A DNA stretch of 64,000 nt from Burkholderiaceae bacterium (GCA_019232795.1 JAFANH010000088.1:1-64000), one strand, 5' to 3'; shown: positions 41,456 to 51,958, numbered from the stretch's first letter. Numbers and translations: made by a program. The notes: generated by a model from the letters alone, not told the origin.

Positions 41456-42553
41456 TTAAGCAATCGCTTCCGCCACTTCGCGCCGCTCAGACTCCATGTA
41501 TTCGGCCGACTGCATCTCGATGATACGCGAAACCGTGCGATGGAACTCGTTGGCCAGCACGCCTTCGGTATATAACTGATCGGCTTCCACCTCAGCCGAC
41601 ATCAGCAACTTGACCTTGTGATCGTACAACACGTCGATCAGCCAGGTGAAACGGCGCGCCTCGGACGACATCGCCACGGACATGCGCGGCACGTTCGACA
41701 AGATGACGGTATGAAAGCGGCTGGCGATTTCCAGGTAGTCGTTTTGCGAGCGCGGGCCGCCGCACAAGGTGGCGAAATCGAACCAGATCACACCGCCGGC
41801 GCGGCGCAACGCCTTGATTTCGCGCGCTTCGATATGAATGTGCGGGTCTTGATCAGCGGTCTCTGCCACGCTCGCAAAGGCCCGGCGCAAGGCCTCGTCG
41901 GCCTGGGCGCTGAATGGCGTGTGATAGGCCACCACCTGTTGCAGCGTGCGCTTGCGATAGTCGGTGCCGGCATCGACGTTGAGCACGTCGAGCTTTTCCT
42001 TGAGCAAGGCGATGGTCGGCAGCAGGCGGTCGCGATGCAAGCCGTCCGGGTAAAGCGTGTCCGGCTCGTAATTCGAGGTCATGATGAAGGACACCTTGTT
42101 TTCGAACAGTGCCTTCAGCAGGTTGTACAGGATCATGGCATCGGCGACGTCCGAGACGTGGAATTCGTCGAAGCAGATCAAGCGGTATTTCTGCGCCACG
42201 CGGCGCGCCACTTCGTCGAGCGGGTCGGCTACGCCCTTGAGCTCGTCGAGCTGGCGATGCACGCCGCGCATGAATTCGTGGAAATGCAGGCGCGTCTTGC
42301 GCACCACCGGCACCACAGAGTAGAAGCTGTCCATCAGGAAGGACTTGCCGCGCCCTACCCCACCCCACATGTAGACGCCGCGCGGCGGCTCGGGGCGAAT
42401 CACCATGCGGCGCAAGGTGGTCGAACGGCGCGCCTTGTACTCCACCCATTCTTCGTAGCATTGCTGCAGGCGCGTGACGGCAGCGCGCTGGGCGGTGTCG
42501 GAGCTGTAGCCGCGCTGGGTCAGGGCTTGTTGGTAGAATTCTTCGACGTTCAC
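41456..42553 (-). CDS. zapE: Cell-division ATPase ZapE (AFG1-like)
   Basis: 365 aa AAA-type ATPase. Walker A WGGVGRGKSFLMDSF (about 63-77), Walker B RLICFDEFHVSD, and sensor-type FIMTSNYEPDTLYPDG are clear. ZapE acts at the Z ring in proteobacteria. The gene lies downstream of lpdA beyond a REP pair, as it commonly follows the odhB-lpdA genes in Burkholderiales. Its stop abuts the start of the exported protein gene. Confidence 0.93.
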   Translation of the reverse strand: MNVEEFYQQALTQRGYSSDTAQRAAVTRLQQCYEEWVEYKARRSTTLRRMVIRPEPPRGVYMWGGVGRGKSFLMDSFYSVVPVVRKTRLHFHEFMRGVHRQLDELKGVADPLDEVARRVAQKYRLICFDEFHVSDVADAMILYNLLKALFENKVSFIMTSNYEPDTLYPDGLHRDRLLPTIALLKEKLDVLNVDAGTDYRKRTLQQVVAYHTPFSAQADEALRRAFASVAETADQDPHIHIEAREIKALRRAGGVIWFDFATLCGGPRSQNDYLEIASRFHTVILSNVPRMSVAMSSEARRFTWLIDVLYDHKVKLLMSAEVEADQLYTEGVLANEFHRTVSRIIEMQSAEYMESERREVAEAIA

Positions 42554-42631
42554 TGAGCCGGCCGGCTACCGAATGGGTAGCGCATAAATACTGTTATGCC
42601 GGTCAAATCGAAAAGACGCAGATCGATCGCC

Positions 42632-42735
42632 CATCTCCCGCTTGCGGGAGAGGGGAGGGGGAGAAGATGCTTGCCAGGCCGGCTGTCTTGGCGAACACCC
42701 TCTCCCCTGCCCCTCTCCCGCAAGCGGGCGAGGGG
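42632..42735. repeat. Paired REP element, family A
   Basis: TCTCCCGCTTGCGGGAGAGG at the left and CCTCTCCCGCAAGCGGGCGA at the right, inverted, with a spacer holding GTCTTGGCGAACACCCTC. It has the same plan as 24681-24786 and lies in the zapE to lpdA gap (42554-42783). Confidence 0.85.
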
Positions 42736-42783
42736 ATGTGCGGCGGTGGACGGAATACGCTGCGCCTTTCCGTCCCATCATTC

Positions 42784-44211
42784 TTAGAAGTTCAACGAAC
42801 GCTTGTCGACTGCCAGCGCCGCTTCCTTGGTCGCTTCCGACAAGGACGGGTGGGCGTGGCAGATGCGGGCGATGTCTTCGGACGAGGCACGGAACTCCAT
42901 GGCAACCACGGCTTCCGAGATCAATTCCGAAGCGACCGGGCCGACGATGTGGACGCCGAGGATTTCGTCGCTCTTGGCGTCGGCCAGGAATTTCACCATG
43001 CCCGAGGTGTCACCAAGCGCACGGGCGCGGCCGTTGGCCATGAAGGGGAAGGTGCCGGCCTTGTAGGCGATGCCTTCGGCCTTCAATTGCTGCTCGGTCT
43101 TGCCGACCCAGGCGATTTCCGGCGAGGTGTAGATCACCCAGGGAATCGTGTTGAAGTTGACGTGCCCGTGCTGGCCGGCAATGCGTTCGGCCACGGCCAC
43201 ACCTTCTTCTTCGGCCTTGTGCGCCAGCATGGGGCCGCGCACGACGTCGCCCACTGCCCACACGTTCGGCAAGTTGGTCTTGCAGTCGCCGTCGACGGCC
43301 ACGAAGCCGCGCTCGTCGAGCTTGAGGCCGACTGCCTCGCCGTTCAGGCCGATGGTGTTCGGCACGCGGCCGATCGAGACGATCAGGCGGTCGAACGTGC
43401 CCTTCTGTTCAGCGCCCTTGGAGTCGGTGTATTCGACCGTGACGTTGTTCTTGGCGGTTGTGATGGCGCCGATCTTGACGCCCAGATTGATCGCCAGGCC
43501 CTGCTTGGTGAACAGCTTGTGCGCTTCCTTGGCGATCTGCTCGTCGACCGCGCCGAGGAAGGTCGGCAAGGCTTCAAGCACGGTCACTTCGGCACCAAGA
43601 CGGCGCCATACGCTGCCCATTTCCAGACCGATCACGCCGGCGCCGATCACGCCCAACTTCTTCGGCACGGCGCCGATTTCGAGCGCGCCGGCGTTCGACA
43701 GGATCAGCTTCTCGTCGAATTCCGCGCCCGGCAAGGCACGTGCATTGGAGCCCGTGGCGATCACGACGTGCTTGGCGGTAATGCTTTCTTCAGCCGCGCC
43801 GGCCACCTTGATTTCATAGGCGCCGCCTTCGGCTTTTACGAACGAGCCGCGGCCATGGAAGAAGGTTACCTTGTTCTTCTTGAACAGATAAAGAATGCCG
43901 TCGTTGTTCTGCTTGACGATGGTGTCCTTGCGCGCCAGCATCTGCTCGAGCTTCAGGCCCAGGCCCTTGACTTCGATACCATGCTCGGCAAACGCATGGC
44001 CGGCGTGCTCGTAATGCTCGGACGATTGCAGCAAGGCCTTGGACGGGATGCAGCCGACGTTGGTGCAGGTGCCGCCCGGCGCCGGGCCGCCCTTGCCGTT
44101 CTTCCATTCGTCGATACAAGCGGTGGAAAAGCCGAGTTGCGCAGCGCGAATGGCGGCGATATAGCCGCCGGGGCCGCCGCCGATGACGACGACATCAAAA
44201 TTTTTAGACAT
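42784..44211 (-). CDS. lpdA: Dihydrolipoyl dehydrogenase (E3)
   Basis: 475 aa flavoprotein that reoxidises dihydrolipoyl groups of the 2-oxoglutarate dehydrogenase complex. FAD site [21 protein letters not shown], redox-active disulfide [19 protein letters not shown] site [17 protein letters not shown], and the C-terminal His-Glu pair ([16 protein letters not shown]). It is third in the sucA-odhB-lpdA series and is separated from odhB by a REP unit. Confidence 0.96.
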   Translation of the reverse strand: MSKNFDVVVIGGGPGGYIAAIRAAQLGFSTACIDEWKNGKGGPAPGGTCTNVGCIPSKALLQSSEHYEHAGHAFAEHGIEVKGLGLKLEQMLARKDTIVKQNNDGILYLFKKNKVTFFHGRGSFVKAEGGAYEIKVAGAAEESITAKHVVIATGSNARALPGAEFDEKLILSNAGALEIGAVPKKLGVIGAGVIGLEMGSVWRRLGAEVTVLEALPTFLGAVDEQIAKEAHKLFTKQGLAINLGVKIGAITTAKNNVTVEYTDSKGAEQKGTFDRLIVSIGRVPNTIGLNGEAVGLKLDERGFVAVDGDCKTNLPNVWAVGDVVRGPMLAHKAEEEGVAVAERIAGQHGHVNFNTIPWVIYTSPEIAWVGKTEQQLKAEGIAYKAGTFPFMANGRARALGDTSGMVKFLADAKSDEILGVHIVGPVASELISEAVVAMEFRASSEDIARICHAHPSLSEATKEAALAVDKRSLNF

Positions 44212-44244
44212 GGTTATCCCACTTAATTAATCGCAGACATTTCA

Positions 44245-44285
44245 CCCCTCTCTCCCGCAAGCGGGAGAGAGGCCGGGAGAGAGGG
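44245..44285. repeat. Single REP unit, family A
   Basis: CCCCTCTCTCCCGCAAGCGG and GAGAGAGGC form one hairpin in the 121-bp gap between odhB and lpdA. Confidence 0.8.
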
Positions 44286-44332
44286 TAATCGCGACCCGAC
44301 GACGCCTGAGCGCCCTTCCCCCACACGGAAAA

Positions 44333-45598
44333 TTACAGATCCAGCAGCAGGCGCGCCGGATCTTCCAGCGCTTCCTTCATCGCCACCAGGCCCAGCACGG
44401 CTTCGCGGCCGTCGATGATGCGGTGGTCGTACGACATGGCCAGGTAGTTCATCGGGCGGATCACGATCTCGCCGTTTTCCACCACGGCGCGGTCCTTGGT
44501 GGCGTGCACGCCGAGGATGGCCGATTGCGGCGGGTTGATGATAGGCGTCGACAACATGGAGCCGAAGGTGCCGCCGTTGGAGATCGAGAAGGTGCCGCCG
44601 GTCAGGTCTTCCAGCGTCAGCTTGCCGTCCTTGGCCTTGGCGCCGAATTCACCGATCTTCTTCTCGATGTCGGCGATGCTCATCTGGTCGGCGTTGCGCA
44701 GGATGGGCACCACCAGGCCGCGCGGCGAACCGACAGCGATACCGATGTCGAAGTAGCCGTGATAAACGATGTCGTTGCCGTCGACCGAGGCGTTGATGAT
44801 CGGGTACTTCTTCAGCGCCGCGACGGCAGCCTTGACGAAGAAGGACATGAAGCCGAGCTTGACGCCGTGTTCCTTCTCGAACTTGTCCTTGTACTTGTTG
44901 CGCAGGTCCATGACCGGCTTCATGTTGACTTCGTTGAAGGTGGTCAGGATGGCGTTGGTCGATTGCGACTGCACCAGGCGCTCGGCGATGCGGGCGCGCA
45001 GACGGCTCATCGGCACGCGTTCTTCCGGACGGTCGCCGAGGTCGATTTCGACCGGCGCGTTTACCTGCTGCAATGCCGGTTTGGCGGCTACCGGAGCGGG
45101 TGCAGATACAGGAGCAGCGGCCGGAGCGGCCTTCTTGCCGTCCAGCGCGTTCAGCACGTCGCCCTTGGTTACGCGGCCGTCCTTGCCGGTGCCGGACACG
45201 TCGCCAGCCGACAGGTTGTTGTCGGCCATGATCTTGGCGGCCGCGGGCATGGCAACACCGGCGGCGGACTTGGCAGCCGGAGCAGCGGCAGCGACTGGAG
45301 CAGCAGCGACAGCGGCAGGCGCGGCGGCGGCCGGGGCAGCAGCAACGCCAGCCTTGGCATCCGTGTCGAGCAGAGCGATCACTTCGCCGGCCACGACAGT
45401 GCTGCCGTCGCCCTTGACGATCTGGGTGATGACGCCGGTGTCGGGCGCCGGCAGTTCCAGCACGACCTTGTCGGTTTCGACGTCGATCAGGTTTTCGTCG
45501 CGCGCTACCGCTTCGCCGACTTTCTTGTGCCATTGCAGCAGGGTGGCTTCTGCGACCGATTCCGACAGCTGCGGAACTTTGACTTCAATAATTGCCAT
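44333..45598 (-). CDS. odhB: Dihydrolipoyl succinyltransferase (E2 of 2-oxoglutarate dehydrogenase)
   Basis: 421 aa from ATG 45598 ([20 protein letters not shown]). A lipoyl domain with the target Lys in [12 protein letters not shown] (about residue 43) is followed by an Ala/Pro linker, the peripheral-subunit-binding domain ([20 protein letters not shown]), a second linker and the catalytic domain ending in [16 protein letters not shown] with the active-site His. It passes the succinyl group to CoA. It lies 66 bp downstream of sucA. Confidence 0.96.
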   Translation of the reverse strand: MAIIEVKVPQLSESVAEATLLQWHKKVGEAVARDENLIDVETDKVVLELPAPDTGVITQIVKGDGSTVVAGEVIALLDTDAKAGVAAAPAAAAPAAVAAAPVAAAAPAAKSAAGVAMPAAAKIMADNNLSAGDVSGTGKDGRVTKGDVLNALDGKKAAPAAAPVSAPAPVAAKPALQQVNAPVEIDLGDRPEERVPMSRLRARIAERLVQSQSTNAILTTFNEVNMKPVMDLRNKYKDKFEKEHGVKLGFMSFFVKAAVAALKKYPIINASVDGNDIVYHGYFDIGIAVGSPRGLVVPILRNADQMSIADIEKKIGEFGAKAKDGKLTLEDLTGGTFSISNGGTFGSMLSTPIINPPQSAILGVHATKDRAVVENGEIVIRPMNYLAMSYDHRIIDGREAVLGLVAMKEALEDPARLLLDL

Positions 45599-45664
45599 GT
45601 AATTCTCCGTATTTGGTGCATCGCGCGCGCACCGCCGCATAAGCGGTGGCGCGCGACTCATTCA

Positions 45665-48520
45665 TTATTTGGTGAGGACAAAACCCTTGATCTTGGAAAA
45701 CGCCGCGTCGATCAATGCCTTCTGCTGCGCATAGTGCTTGTCGTAGTAGCCGACCGCAGGCGAGGCGCTGGCCGGACGGCCGGCGTAGGCGAGCTTGTGG
45801 CCTTCTTCCAGGCTTTCGAAGATGTTGTGCTGGATCTGGAACCAGGCACCCTGGTTTTGCGGTTCGTCCTGGGCCCACACGAGTTCGGCGAAATTCGGGA
45901 ATTTCTTGAGCTCGGCAGTCAGCGCCTTGTGCGGGAACGGATACAGCTGCTCGATACGGACGATGGCCGTATCGGTCTGCGCGCGCTCCTTGCGGGCATT
46001 GACCAGGTCGTAGTACACCTTGCCGGAGCAGGCGATCACGCGCTTGACCTTCTTCGGATCGATCTTCTCGTCCACTTCGCCGATCACGGTCTGGAACTGG
46101 CCCTTGGCGAGATCGGACAGCGGCGAGCCGGCGTCCTTGTTACGCAGCAGCGACTTCGGCGTCATGATGACCAGCGGCTTGCGGAACAGGCGGATCATCT
46201 GGCGGCGCAGCAAGTGGAAAATCTGCGCGGCCGAGGTCGGCTGCACCACTTGCATGTTGTTGTCGGCGCACAGTTGCAGGAAGCGCTCGAGACGGGCCGA
46301 CGAGTGCTCCGGACCCTGGCCTTCATAGCCATGCGGCAGCATCATGACCAGACCCGAGGCGCGGCCCCACTTCACTTCGCCGGAGCTGATGAATTGGTCG
46401 ATCACGACCTGGGCGCCGTTGACGAAGTCGCCGAACTGCGCTTCCCAGATCGTCAGCGCATTCGGTTCGGCGGTCGAGAACCCGTATTCGAAGCCGAGCA
46501 CGGCTTCTTCCGACAGGACCGAGTCGATCACCGTGAACGGCGACTGGCTGTCCGAGACGTTTTGCAGCGGCACATAGGAACCGGCATCCCAACGCTCGCG
46601 GTTCTGGTCGTGCAACACCGCATGGCGGTGCACGAAGGTGCCGCGGCCGGCGTCCTGGCCGGTCAGGCGTACCGCATAGCCGGACGACACCAGCGAGGCG
46701 TAAGCCAGGTGCTCACCCATGCCCCAGTCGAGGTTGGCTTCGCCGCGGCCCATGGCGGCGCGGTCGGCGATCACTTTCTCGACCAGTGCGTGCAGCTTGA
46801 AGTTGTCGGGAATCGTGGTGATGCGCGAAGCCAGGCGCTTCAACTCGGCCAGCGGCACGGCCGTATCGGCAGCATCGGTCCACTTGCGGTTGAGGAAAGG
46901 CACCCAATCCACCGCGTACTTGCTCTTGAAGTTCGAAATGACCGGGTCGTGCGTATGCTTGCCCACATCCATCGCATCGCGGAATTCCTTGACCATGGCG
47001 TCGCCGCCGTCGGCCGGCAGCATGCCTTGGGTGATCAGCTTGTCAGCGTACAGCTTGCGCGTACCCGGGTGCTGGGCGATGCGCTTGTACATCAGCGGCT
47101 GGGTCAGCGACGGCGTGTCCTGTTCATTGTGGCCGAGCTTGCGGTAGCAGATCACGTCGACGACGATGTCCTTCTTGAACTCCATGCGGAAGTCGAGCGC
47201 GATCTGGGTCGCCAGCACCACGGCTTCGGGGTCGTCGCCGTTGACGTGCAGAACCGGTGCTTCGATCATCTTGACCACGTCGGAGCAGTACAGCGTCGAG
47301 CGCGAATCGCGCGGGTCGGACGTGGTGAAGCCGATCTGGTTGTTGATGATGATATGGACCGTGCCGCCCGTGCCGTAGCCGCGCGTCTGCGCCAGGTTCA
47401 GGGTCTCCATGACCACGCCCTGGCCGGCAAACGCGGCGTCGCCGTGCACCAGGATAGGCAGCACTTGCGAACCGTCCTTGTCGCCGCGGCGCTCCATACG
47501 CGCCTTGACCGAACCTTCCACCACCGGGTTGACGATTTCCAGGTGCGAAGGGTTGAACGCGAGCGACAGGTGGACCGGGCCGCCGGGCGTCGTGATGTCG
47601 GACGAAAAGCCCTGATGGTACTTGACGTCGCCGGCCGGCAAGTCGTCGGCATGCTTGCCTTCGAATTCCGAAAACAATTCCTGCGGCGTCTTGCCGAGGA
47701 TATTGACCAGCACGTTCAAACGGCCGCGGTGGGCCATGCCGATGACGATTTCCTGCACACCCTTTTCACCGGCGCGCTGGATGGTTTCATCGAGCGCAGC
47801 GATGAAGCTTTCGCTGCCTTCGAGCGAGAAGCGCTTCTGGCCGACGTACTTGGTATGCAGGTAGCGTTCAAGACCTTCTGCGGCCGTCAGGCGGTCGAGG
47901 ATGTGCTTTTTCTTTTCCACGCCGAAATTCGGCGTCGAGCGGATCGATTCCAGGCGTTCCTGCAGCCAGCGCTTTTGCGCAGGCTCGCTGATGTACATGA
48001 ATTCGGCGCCGATCGAGCGGCAATACGTGTCGCGCAGCGCGTTGAGCAAGTCACGCAGGCTGGCCGTTTCCGTGCCGAAGTAGGTGTTGCTGATGTTGAA
48101 CACGATGTCCATGTCGGCGTCGGTGAAGCCGTACGTGGCGGGATCGAGTTCGGGAATGCTGGGGCGTTCCTGGCGTTGCAGCGGGTCCAGATTGGCCCAG
48201 CGCGTGCCGAGGAAGCGGTAGCCGTAGATCAGTTGGGTCGCGGCGACGCGCTTGCGTCCCATTTCGGCGTCGGCCGAAGCCGAGACGGTGCGGATCGGGC
48301 CTTGCTTGGCGCGCTCCGCAAAGGAAGCGACGACCGGAGCGTGGGCCACGTCGGGACGGGTGGAACCGTCGACCGCAGGCACGTGCTGCATGGCATCGAA
48401 ATACGCGCGCCAGTTATCGGGCGCAGAACCGGGATTTTCCAGATACGCTTCGTACAGTTCTTCAACGTACGGAGCGTTGCCTCCAAACAGATAAGAGTTG
48501 GAGAGGTATTGCCGCATCAT
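45665..48520 (-). CDS. sucA: 2-oxoglutarate dehydrogenase E1
   Basis: 951 aa thiamine-diphosphate enzyme that decarboxylates 2-oxoglutarate and succinylates E2. The N-terminal E2-docking segment (SYLFGGNAPYVEELYEAYL), the active-site MAHRGRLNVLVNILGK, the TPP/Mg stretch VHGDAAFAGQGVVMETLNL and the C-terminal YPFPHKALTAEL are all present. ATG 48520 (MMRQYLSNSYL) is preceded by AGGTGAGC. It begins the sucA-odhB-lpdA operon; the 309 bp upstream hold an inverted repeat. Confidence 0.97.
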   Translation of the reverse strand: MMRQYLSNSYLFGGNAPYVEELYEAYLENPGSAPDNWRAYFDAMQHVPAVDGSTRPDVAHAPVVASFAERAKQGPIRTVSASADAEMGRKRVAATQLIYGYRFLGTRWANLDPLQRQERPSIPELDPATYGFTDADMDIVFNISNTYFGTETASLRDLLNALRDTYCRSIGAEFMYISEPAQKRWLQERLESIRSTPNFGVEKKKHILDRLTAAEGLERYLHTKYVGQKRFSLEGSESFIAALDETIQRAGEKGVQEIVIGMAHRGRLNVLVNILGKTPQELFSEFEGKHADDLPAGDVKYHQGFSSDITTPGGPVHLSLAFNPSHLEIVNPVVEGSVKARMERRGDKDGSQVLPILVHGDAAFAGQGVVMETLNLAQTRGYGTGGTVHIIINNQIGFTTSDPRDSRSTLYCSDVVKMIEAPVLHVNGDDPEAVVLATQIALDFRMEFKKDIVVDVICYRKLGHNEQDTPSLTQPLMYKRIAQHPGTRKLYADKLITQGMLPADGGDAMVKEFRDAMDVGKHTHDPVISNFKSKYAVDWVPFLNRKWTDAADTAVPLAELKRLASRITTIPDNFKLHALVEKVIADRAAMGRGEANLDWGMGEHLAYASLVSSGYAVRLTGQDAGRGTFVHRHAVLHDQNRERWDAGSYVPLQNVSDSQSPFTVIDSVLSEEAVLGFEYGFSTAEPNALTIWEAQFGDFVNGAQVVIDQFISSGEVKWGRASGLVMMLPHGYEGQGPEHSSARLERFLQLCADNNMQVVQPTSAAQIFHLLRRQMIRLFRKPLVIMTPKSLLRNKDAGSPLSDLAKGQFQTVIGEVDEKIDPKKVKRVIACSGKVYYDLVNARKERAQTDTAIVRIEQLYPFPHKALTAELKKFPNFAELVWAQDEPQNQGAWFQIQHNIFESLEEGHKLAYAGRPASASPAVGYYDKHYAQQKALIDAAFSKIKGFVLTK

Positions 48521-48637
48521 TTTTGCTCACCTTTCTTCGCGCTTCGCGAGATTAGCGGGTTGTTCAACCTTCCGCGACACGGCCTGACCGGTTAGCGGAT
48601 TGCACATCAAGTTGTGGGGAAGGGCTTTCTTACATTT

Positions 48638-48702
48638 AGAAGCTCTAACGAAATGTGGCTGGCCAGGCGCTACAACGCCAGGCGCATTTTGTTAGAGCTT
48701 CT
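48638..48702. repeat. Inverted repeat upstream of sucA
   Basis: AGAAGCTCTAAC (48638-48649) and GTTAGAGCTTCT (48691-48702) are perfect inverses, and GAAATG/CATTTT next to them pair partly. The loop has two near copies of GCCAGGCGC. It could be a leader hairpin of the sucA operon or a small mobile palindrome. The rest of the 48521-48829 gap shows no gene and no clear promoter. Confidence 0.65.
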
Positions 48703-48829
48703 TAGCACTACCTGGGACGGGAGCATATCACGTTAGGTGGTATTGCTCAATCTGCGCCAACAGATCGCGAAACATACTACGGCGCAATGCGCGCAGAGTG
48801 TTTTCAAAAAGACAATGAAAGCGCAGCCG

Positions 48830-49831
48830 CTATCGGCCGGGAAGACCGATGGCATCAAACGCAGACTCCAAGGGCACATCGGACCGAAAGGTCTTTCCAA
48901 GACGCAGACGCGCCGGAAAGTCGAACTTGGCTTGCGGAATAGTGTGGCCGCCCTCCTCTATCGTGATCAGCCTTACCCTCGCTTGCGGTTTGTCCGGTCT
49001 ACCCCAATCGCGCCAACGGGCAAGCAAGTCTCTCACTTCCAGCGGCGGGCGCATTTGCTGCAGTTCGTGCAAACCGTAGCGCTCGGCCAACAGCTGCGCG
49101 CTCTGCACCGCCGATAAAACATTGCCGCGGTCATCGGAGCCGAAAATTGTGACATCGCCGCCTTCGTAGGGGTTGATGGGATCCTTGGTGCCATTGATGA
49201 AAACGACCGGCACGGCGCGGCCTTCGGCGAAACGGCAAACGGTGTTTTCCGCGGTCGGAAGATTCGCGGCGATGGCGATCACGCCGGCAACCAGGTCCGG
49301 CGCTTCCATCGCCAGCCGGAACGCCATGTGGGCGCCGTTGGAAAACCCCAGTATGTAGACTCGATCCGGATTGACGTCCGCGCGTTTCACCACGTCGGCA
49401 ACGATGGCGCGGGTAAAGCCGACATCGTCGATGTTTTGCGTGCGGGCGCTGTACGACGCGACTTTGCGGCAATCATTAAAATGCTCTTCATAACCTTCGG
49501 GATAGGCAATCGCAAAGCCACGGTCGCGGGCCAGACGTTCCAGCACGGCGCCGCTTATCTGGCGCATCTCGTCCGCGTTCGACCGCGAAGGATGAAAAGC
49601 AATCAGCAAGGCGGCGCCCGGCTGCAGGCCCGCCGGCACATAGAGCAAATAATTGCGCGCGGACTGGCCAACTTCGACTTTCAATGCTTCCACGCGTTCT
49701 CCCCGCCCTCCCGGCATTTCGGCAGCAGCCACCCGAACACAGCAGAAAGCCAGAAAACAACACTGCAAAGCCGCAAGAATAACGGCCCTCAATCTGCTCG
49801 CATGGGGTGTCTTCGCGCGTCGGGTCGGCAT
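48830..49831 (-). CDS. Secreted esterase, PHB-depolymerase/feruloyl-esterase type
   Basis: 333 aa alpha/beta hydrolase. A signal peptide (VILAALQCCFLAFCCVRVAAA) precedes a core starting NYLLYVPAGLQPGAALLIAF. The nucleophile elbow is GFSNGAHMAF (about residue 168), the acid is probably in NGTKDPINPYEGG, and the His in EEGGHTIPQ. Members cut polyhydroxybutyrate or feruloyl-sugar esters; which one applies cannot be said. It lies in the accessory stretch between sucA and gltA. Confidence 0.82.
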   Translation of the reverse strand: MPTRRAKTPHASRLRAVILAALQCCFLAFCCVRVAAAEMPGGRGERVEALKVEVGQSARNYLLYVPAGLQPGAALLIAFHPSRSNADEMRQISGAVLERLARDRGFAIAYPEGYEEHFNDCRKVASYSARTQNIDDVGFTRAIVADVVKRADVNPDRVYILGFSNGAHMAFRLAMEAPDLVAGVIAIAANLPTAENTVCRFAEGRAVPVVFINGTKDPINPYEGGDVTIFGSDDRGNVLSAVQSAQLLAERYGLHELQQMRPPLEVRDLLARWRDWGRPDKPQARVRLITIEEGGHTIPQAKFDFPARLRLGKTFRSDVPLESAFDAIGLPGR

Positions 49832-49883
49832 GTTGCGGCCAGCATACCACGCCGCTGCAACATGCCAATCCGTCTCTGGGGAT

Positions 49884-50327
49884 TCACTTCAGCTGGAGTT
49901 CCTGCAGCTCCACACTGCCGGCCAGCTTGCGCAGTACCTTGCGCTCGCCCGATTGCGCATCCAACTTATGCGAATCGGCCGCCATCATCTGGTGCACTTT
50001 TTCCTGGAATGCCATGCGATCGGCGTTGGACAAATAGTCCTTGTACTCGATACCCAAAATCAGGTCGGGCTCCCCTTCACGCGCATCGTTGACTGCCCAT
50101 ACGTGATAGGACACCACCACCCCGCTCTTCTTCGCGAATTCCTGGATCTTCTTCCATTGCGTATCGAGGAAATCGAGATAGGCCTCGAACTGGCCTGGCT
50201 CAGTCTTGACGTGTGAAATTTCCCACACTGTTCCCGGCTTGTAATTGCTGTCGTCGGCTTGCGCGAGCGGCGCAAGAGCCAATGCGAAAGCCAACAGGCT
50301 TGATGACAAAACGGCGATTGCTTTCAT
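49884..50327 (-). CDS. Exported protein of unknown function
   Basis: 147 aa from ATG 50327 (MKAIAVLSSSLLAFALALAP), with a clear signal peptide ending in LAQA. The mature part (GTVWEISHVKTEPGQFEAYL; DFLDTQWKKIQEFAKKSGVV) alternates strands and helices like a dimeric alpha/beta barrel of the antibiotic-monooxygenase type, but without firm motifs. Periplasmic. Upstream at 50403-50617 there is about 215 bp with no gene. Function open. Confidence 0.7.
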   Translation of the reverse strand: MKAIAVLSSSLLAFALALAPLAQADDSNYKPGTVWEISHVKTEPGQFEAYLDFLDTQWKKIQEFAKKSGVVVSYHVWAVNDAREGEPDLILGIEYKDYLSNADRMAFQEKVHQMMAADSHKLDAQSGERKVLRKLAGSVELQELQLK

Positions 50328-50617
50328 GCGATTTCTCCCAGTGATCATAGACCGGAACAGATGGCAAAAAACAACCCTGCCGCTGTCCGGTACGGGCGGC
50401 ATGGATTAGCTTGCTGTAGGCTCGATCTGCTCCCCGGTTTCGAGGGAGGCAGTCGAAACGCGCGTTGCGTGTCTCGTCGATTAAACGCTCTTACTTTTGA
50501 CAAATAAACAAGGCGCGTCAAGCACTATAGGCGACGGGATAGGCAACTTCAAGAAAATACAACGCGGGCATTCTCGACGGAGAAAATGTATTGAACGCCG
50601 GAAATGGATTGGCTCAT

Positions 50618-50968
50618 CTACAGGATTTCACGCACCACTTCCACGGTCGGCCGGCACAGGCGCACACCACGCGGCGTCACCACGAACGGGCGATTGATCA
50701 GGATGGGATGCGCCAGCATGGCGTCGAACAAGGCGTCGTCGCTCAAGGCCGGATTATCCAATCCAAGCTCCTTATAGATATCTTCCTTGGCGCGCATCGC
50801 CGCGCGCACGCTCAGGCCGGCTTGGGCTATCAAGCTCTTCAGCGTTGCGCGCGACGGCGGGGTTTTCAGGTACTCGATCACCTGCGGTTCAATGCCGGCT
50901 TCACGAATCAGCGCCAGTGTATTGCGCGAGGCGCTGCACTTGGGGTTGTGGTAGATCGTGACTTCCAT
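50618..50968 (-). CDS. arsC: Arsenate reductase, ArsC glutaredoxin-dependent type
   Basis: 116 aa from ATG 50968 (MEVTIYHNPKCSASRNTLAL); a TTG four codons earlier is possible. Catalytic Cys in NPKCSASRN (residue 11) and the arginines of HPILINRPFVVTPRGVRLCRP match ArsC. It reduces arsenate to arsenite with glutathione/glutaredoxin. No arsB, arsR or acr3 is adjacent, so it is not part of a visible ars operon. It lies 28 bp after the transporter gene on the same strand. Confidence 0.85.
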   Translation of the reverse strand: MEVTIYHNPKCSASRNTLALIREAGIEPQVIEYLKTPPSRATLKSLIAQAGLSVRAAMRAKEDIYKELGLDNPALSDDALFDAMLAHPILINRPFVVTPRGVRLCRPTVEVVREIL

Positions 50969-50996
50969 CTCATTTGCCAATCAAATATTCCAATCT

Positions 50997-51875
50997 TCAA
51001 TGCGCCAGCGCAATCACGCCGGCCGCAATGCATAGTGCGCCAAGCAGGCGCGGGATACGGTCGCCCTCACCCAGCAAATGGCCACCGATCAGGGCGGCAA
51101 ACAGCATAGACACTTCCCGCGCCGGTGCGACATGGCTCAGCGGCGCCACGCGCAAAGCGTACAACACCATGACGTAGGACAAGGGACTGACCGCCGCAAC
51201 AATCAGCGCATACTTCCATTGCTGCCGCCACAGCGCCGCTGCGGCAGCCCGGTCGCGCAGCACCGACGGCAGCAACAACGGAATGCGCGTGACGTTGCCG
51301 CAATAGTCGACCAGGATAGGCGACAGCAGCAGCATTTTGACGGCATAGCCGTCCAGCACAGTATAGGCGGCAATGAACACCCCGGTCAGCACGCCATAGC
51401 GCATGCCCTTGTGCAGGCGTTCGCGCTGCACCGGGTCGTGCGCCACGCGCCAAAAGCCGGTGCCGCCGGCGATCAGAAACACGCCGCCGGCAACGCCCGC
51501 GATGCCGAGCAAGCCGGTGATGGTTGCCCTTTCACCGAAAAAGGCAATGGCCACCAGCGAAGACAGCAAAGGACCCGTGCCGCGTGCCAGCGGATAGACG
51601 ACCGTAAGGTCAGCCTTGCGGTACCCGCGCAGCAGCACAATGAAGTACAGCACGTGTAGCACGCCGCTTACGGCCACCACGGCCCACATCCAGGCGTTCC
51701 AGCCGCCAACCACGTCCCACCCGACGTAAACGCCGATCGGTGCCCAGACAAGGAGTTGCAGCATGCTGCTGAAGCAAGCAAAACGGGCATCCCCGCCTGC
51801 TTTCTTGGCAGCGATGTTCCAGAGCGAATGGATCAAACCAGCGAAAATAACGAGGGCGAATGCGGAGATTGGCAC
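50997..51875 (-). CDS. EamA/DMT-type transporter
   Basis: 292 aa inner-membrane protein with about ten hydrophobic segments in two repeated halves (first FALVIFAGLIHSLWNIAAKK; second GVLTGVFIAAYTVLDGYAVK). The motif YPLARGTGPLLSSLVAIAFF ends the first half, as in EamA proteins. The substrate cannot be predicted. It starts divergently 83 bp from the first borosin precursor, so the two promoters share that gap. Confidence 0.85.
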   Translation of the reverse strand: MPISAFALVIFAGLIHSLWNIAAKKAGGDARFACFSSMLQLLVWAPIGVYVGWDVVGGWNAWMWAVVAVSGVLHVLYFIVLLRGYRKADLTVVYPLARGTGPLLSSLVAIAFFGERATITGLLGIAGVAGGVFLIAGGTGFWRVAHDPVQRERLHKGMRYGVLTGVFIAAYTVLDGYAVKMLLLSPILVDYCGNVTRIPLLLPSVLRDRAAAAALWRQQWKYALIVAAVSPLSYVMVLYALRVAPLSHVAPAREVSMLFAALIGGHLLGEGDRIPRLLGALCIAAGVIALAH

Positions 51876-51958
51876 TATTCATCGAATTTCTTGTGGGCCT
51901 TTTTCCATGGTAGCATTAACTGCTTTTCAAACAGCCACTCTTTAGGGAGAAATAGATC

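Noticed and set aside
44423-48595. Very long plus-strand open frame (1390 codons)
   Set aside because: It lies antisense to sucA and odhB, which are full-length, recognisable enzymes. The antisense protein has no family features and is an effect of GC-rich third positions.
50618-50968. An arsenic-resistance operon
   Set aside because: Only arsC is present; no arsR, arsB, acr3 or arsH lies within several kb.
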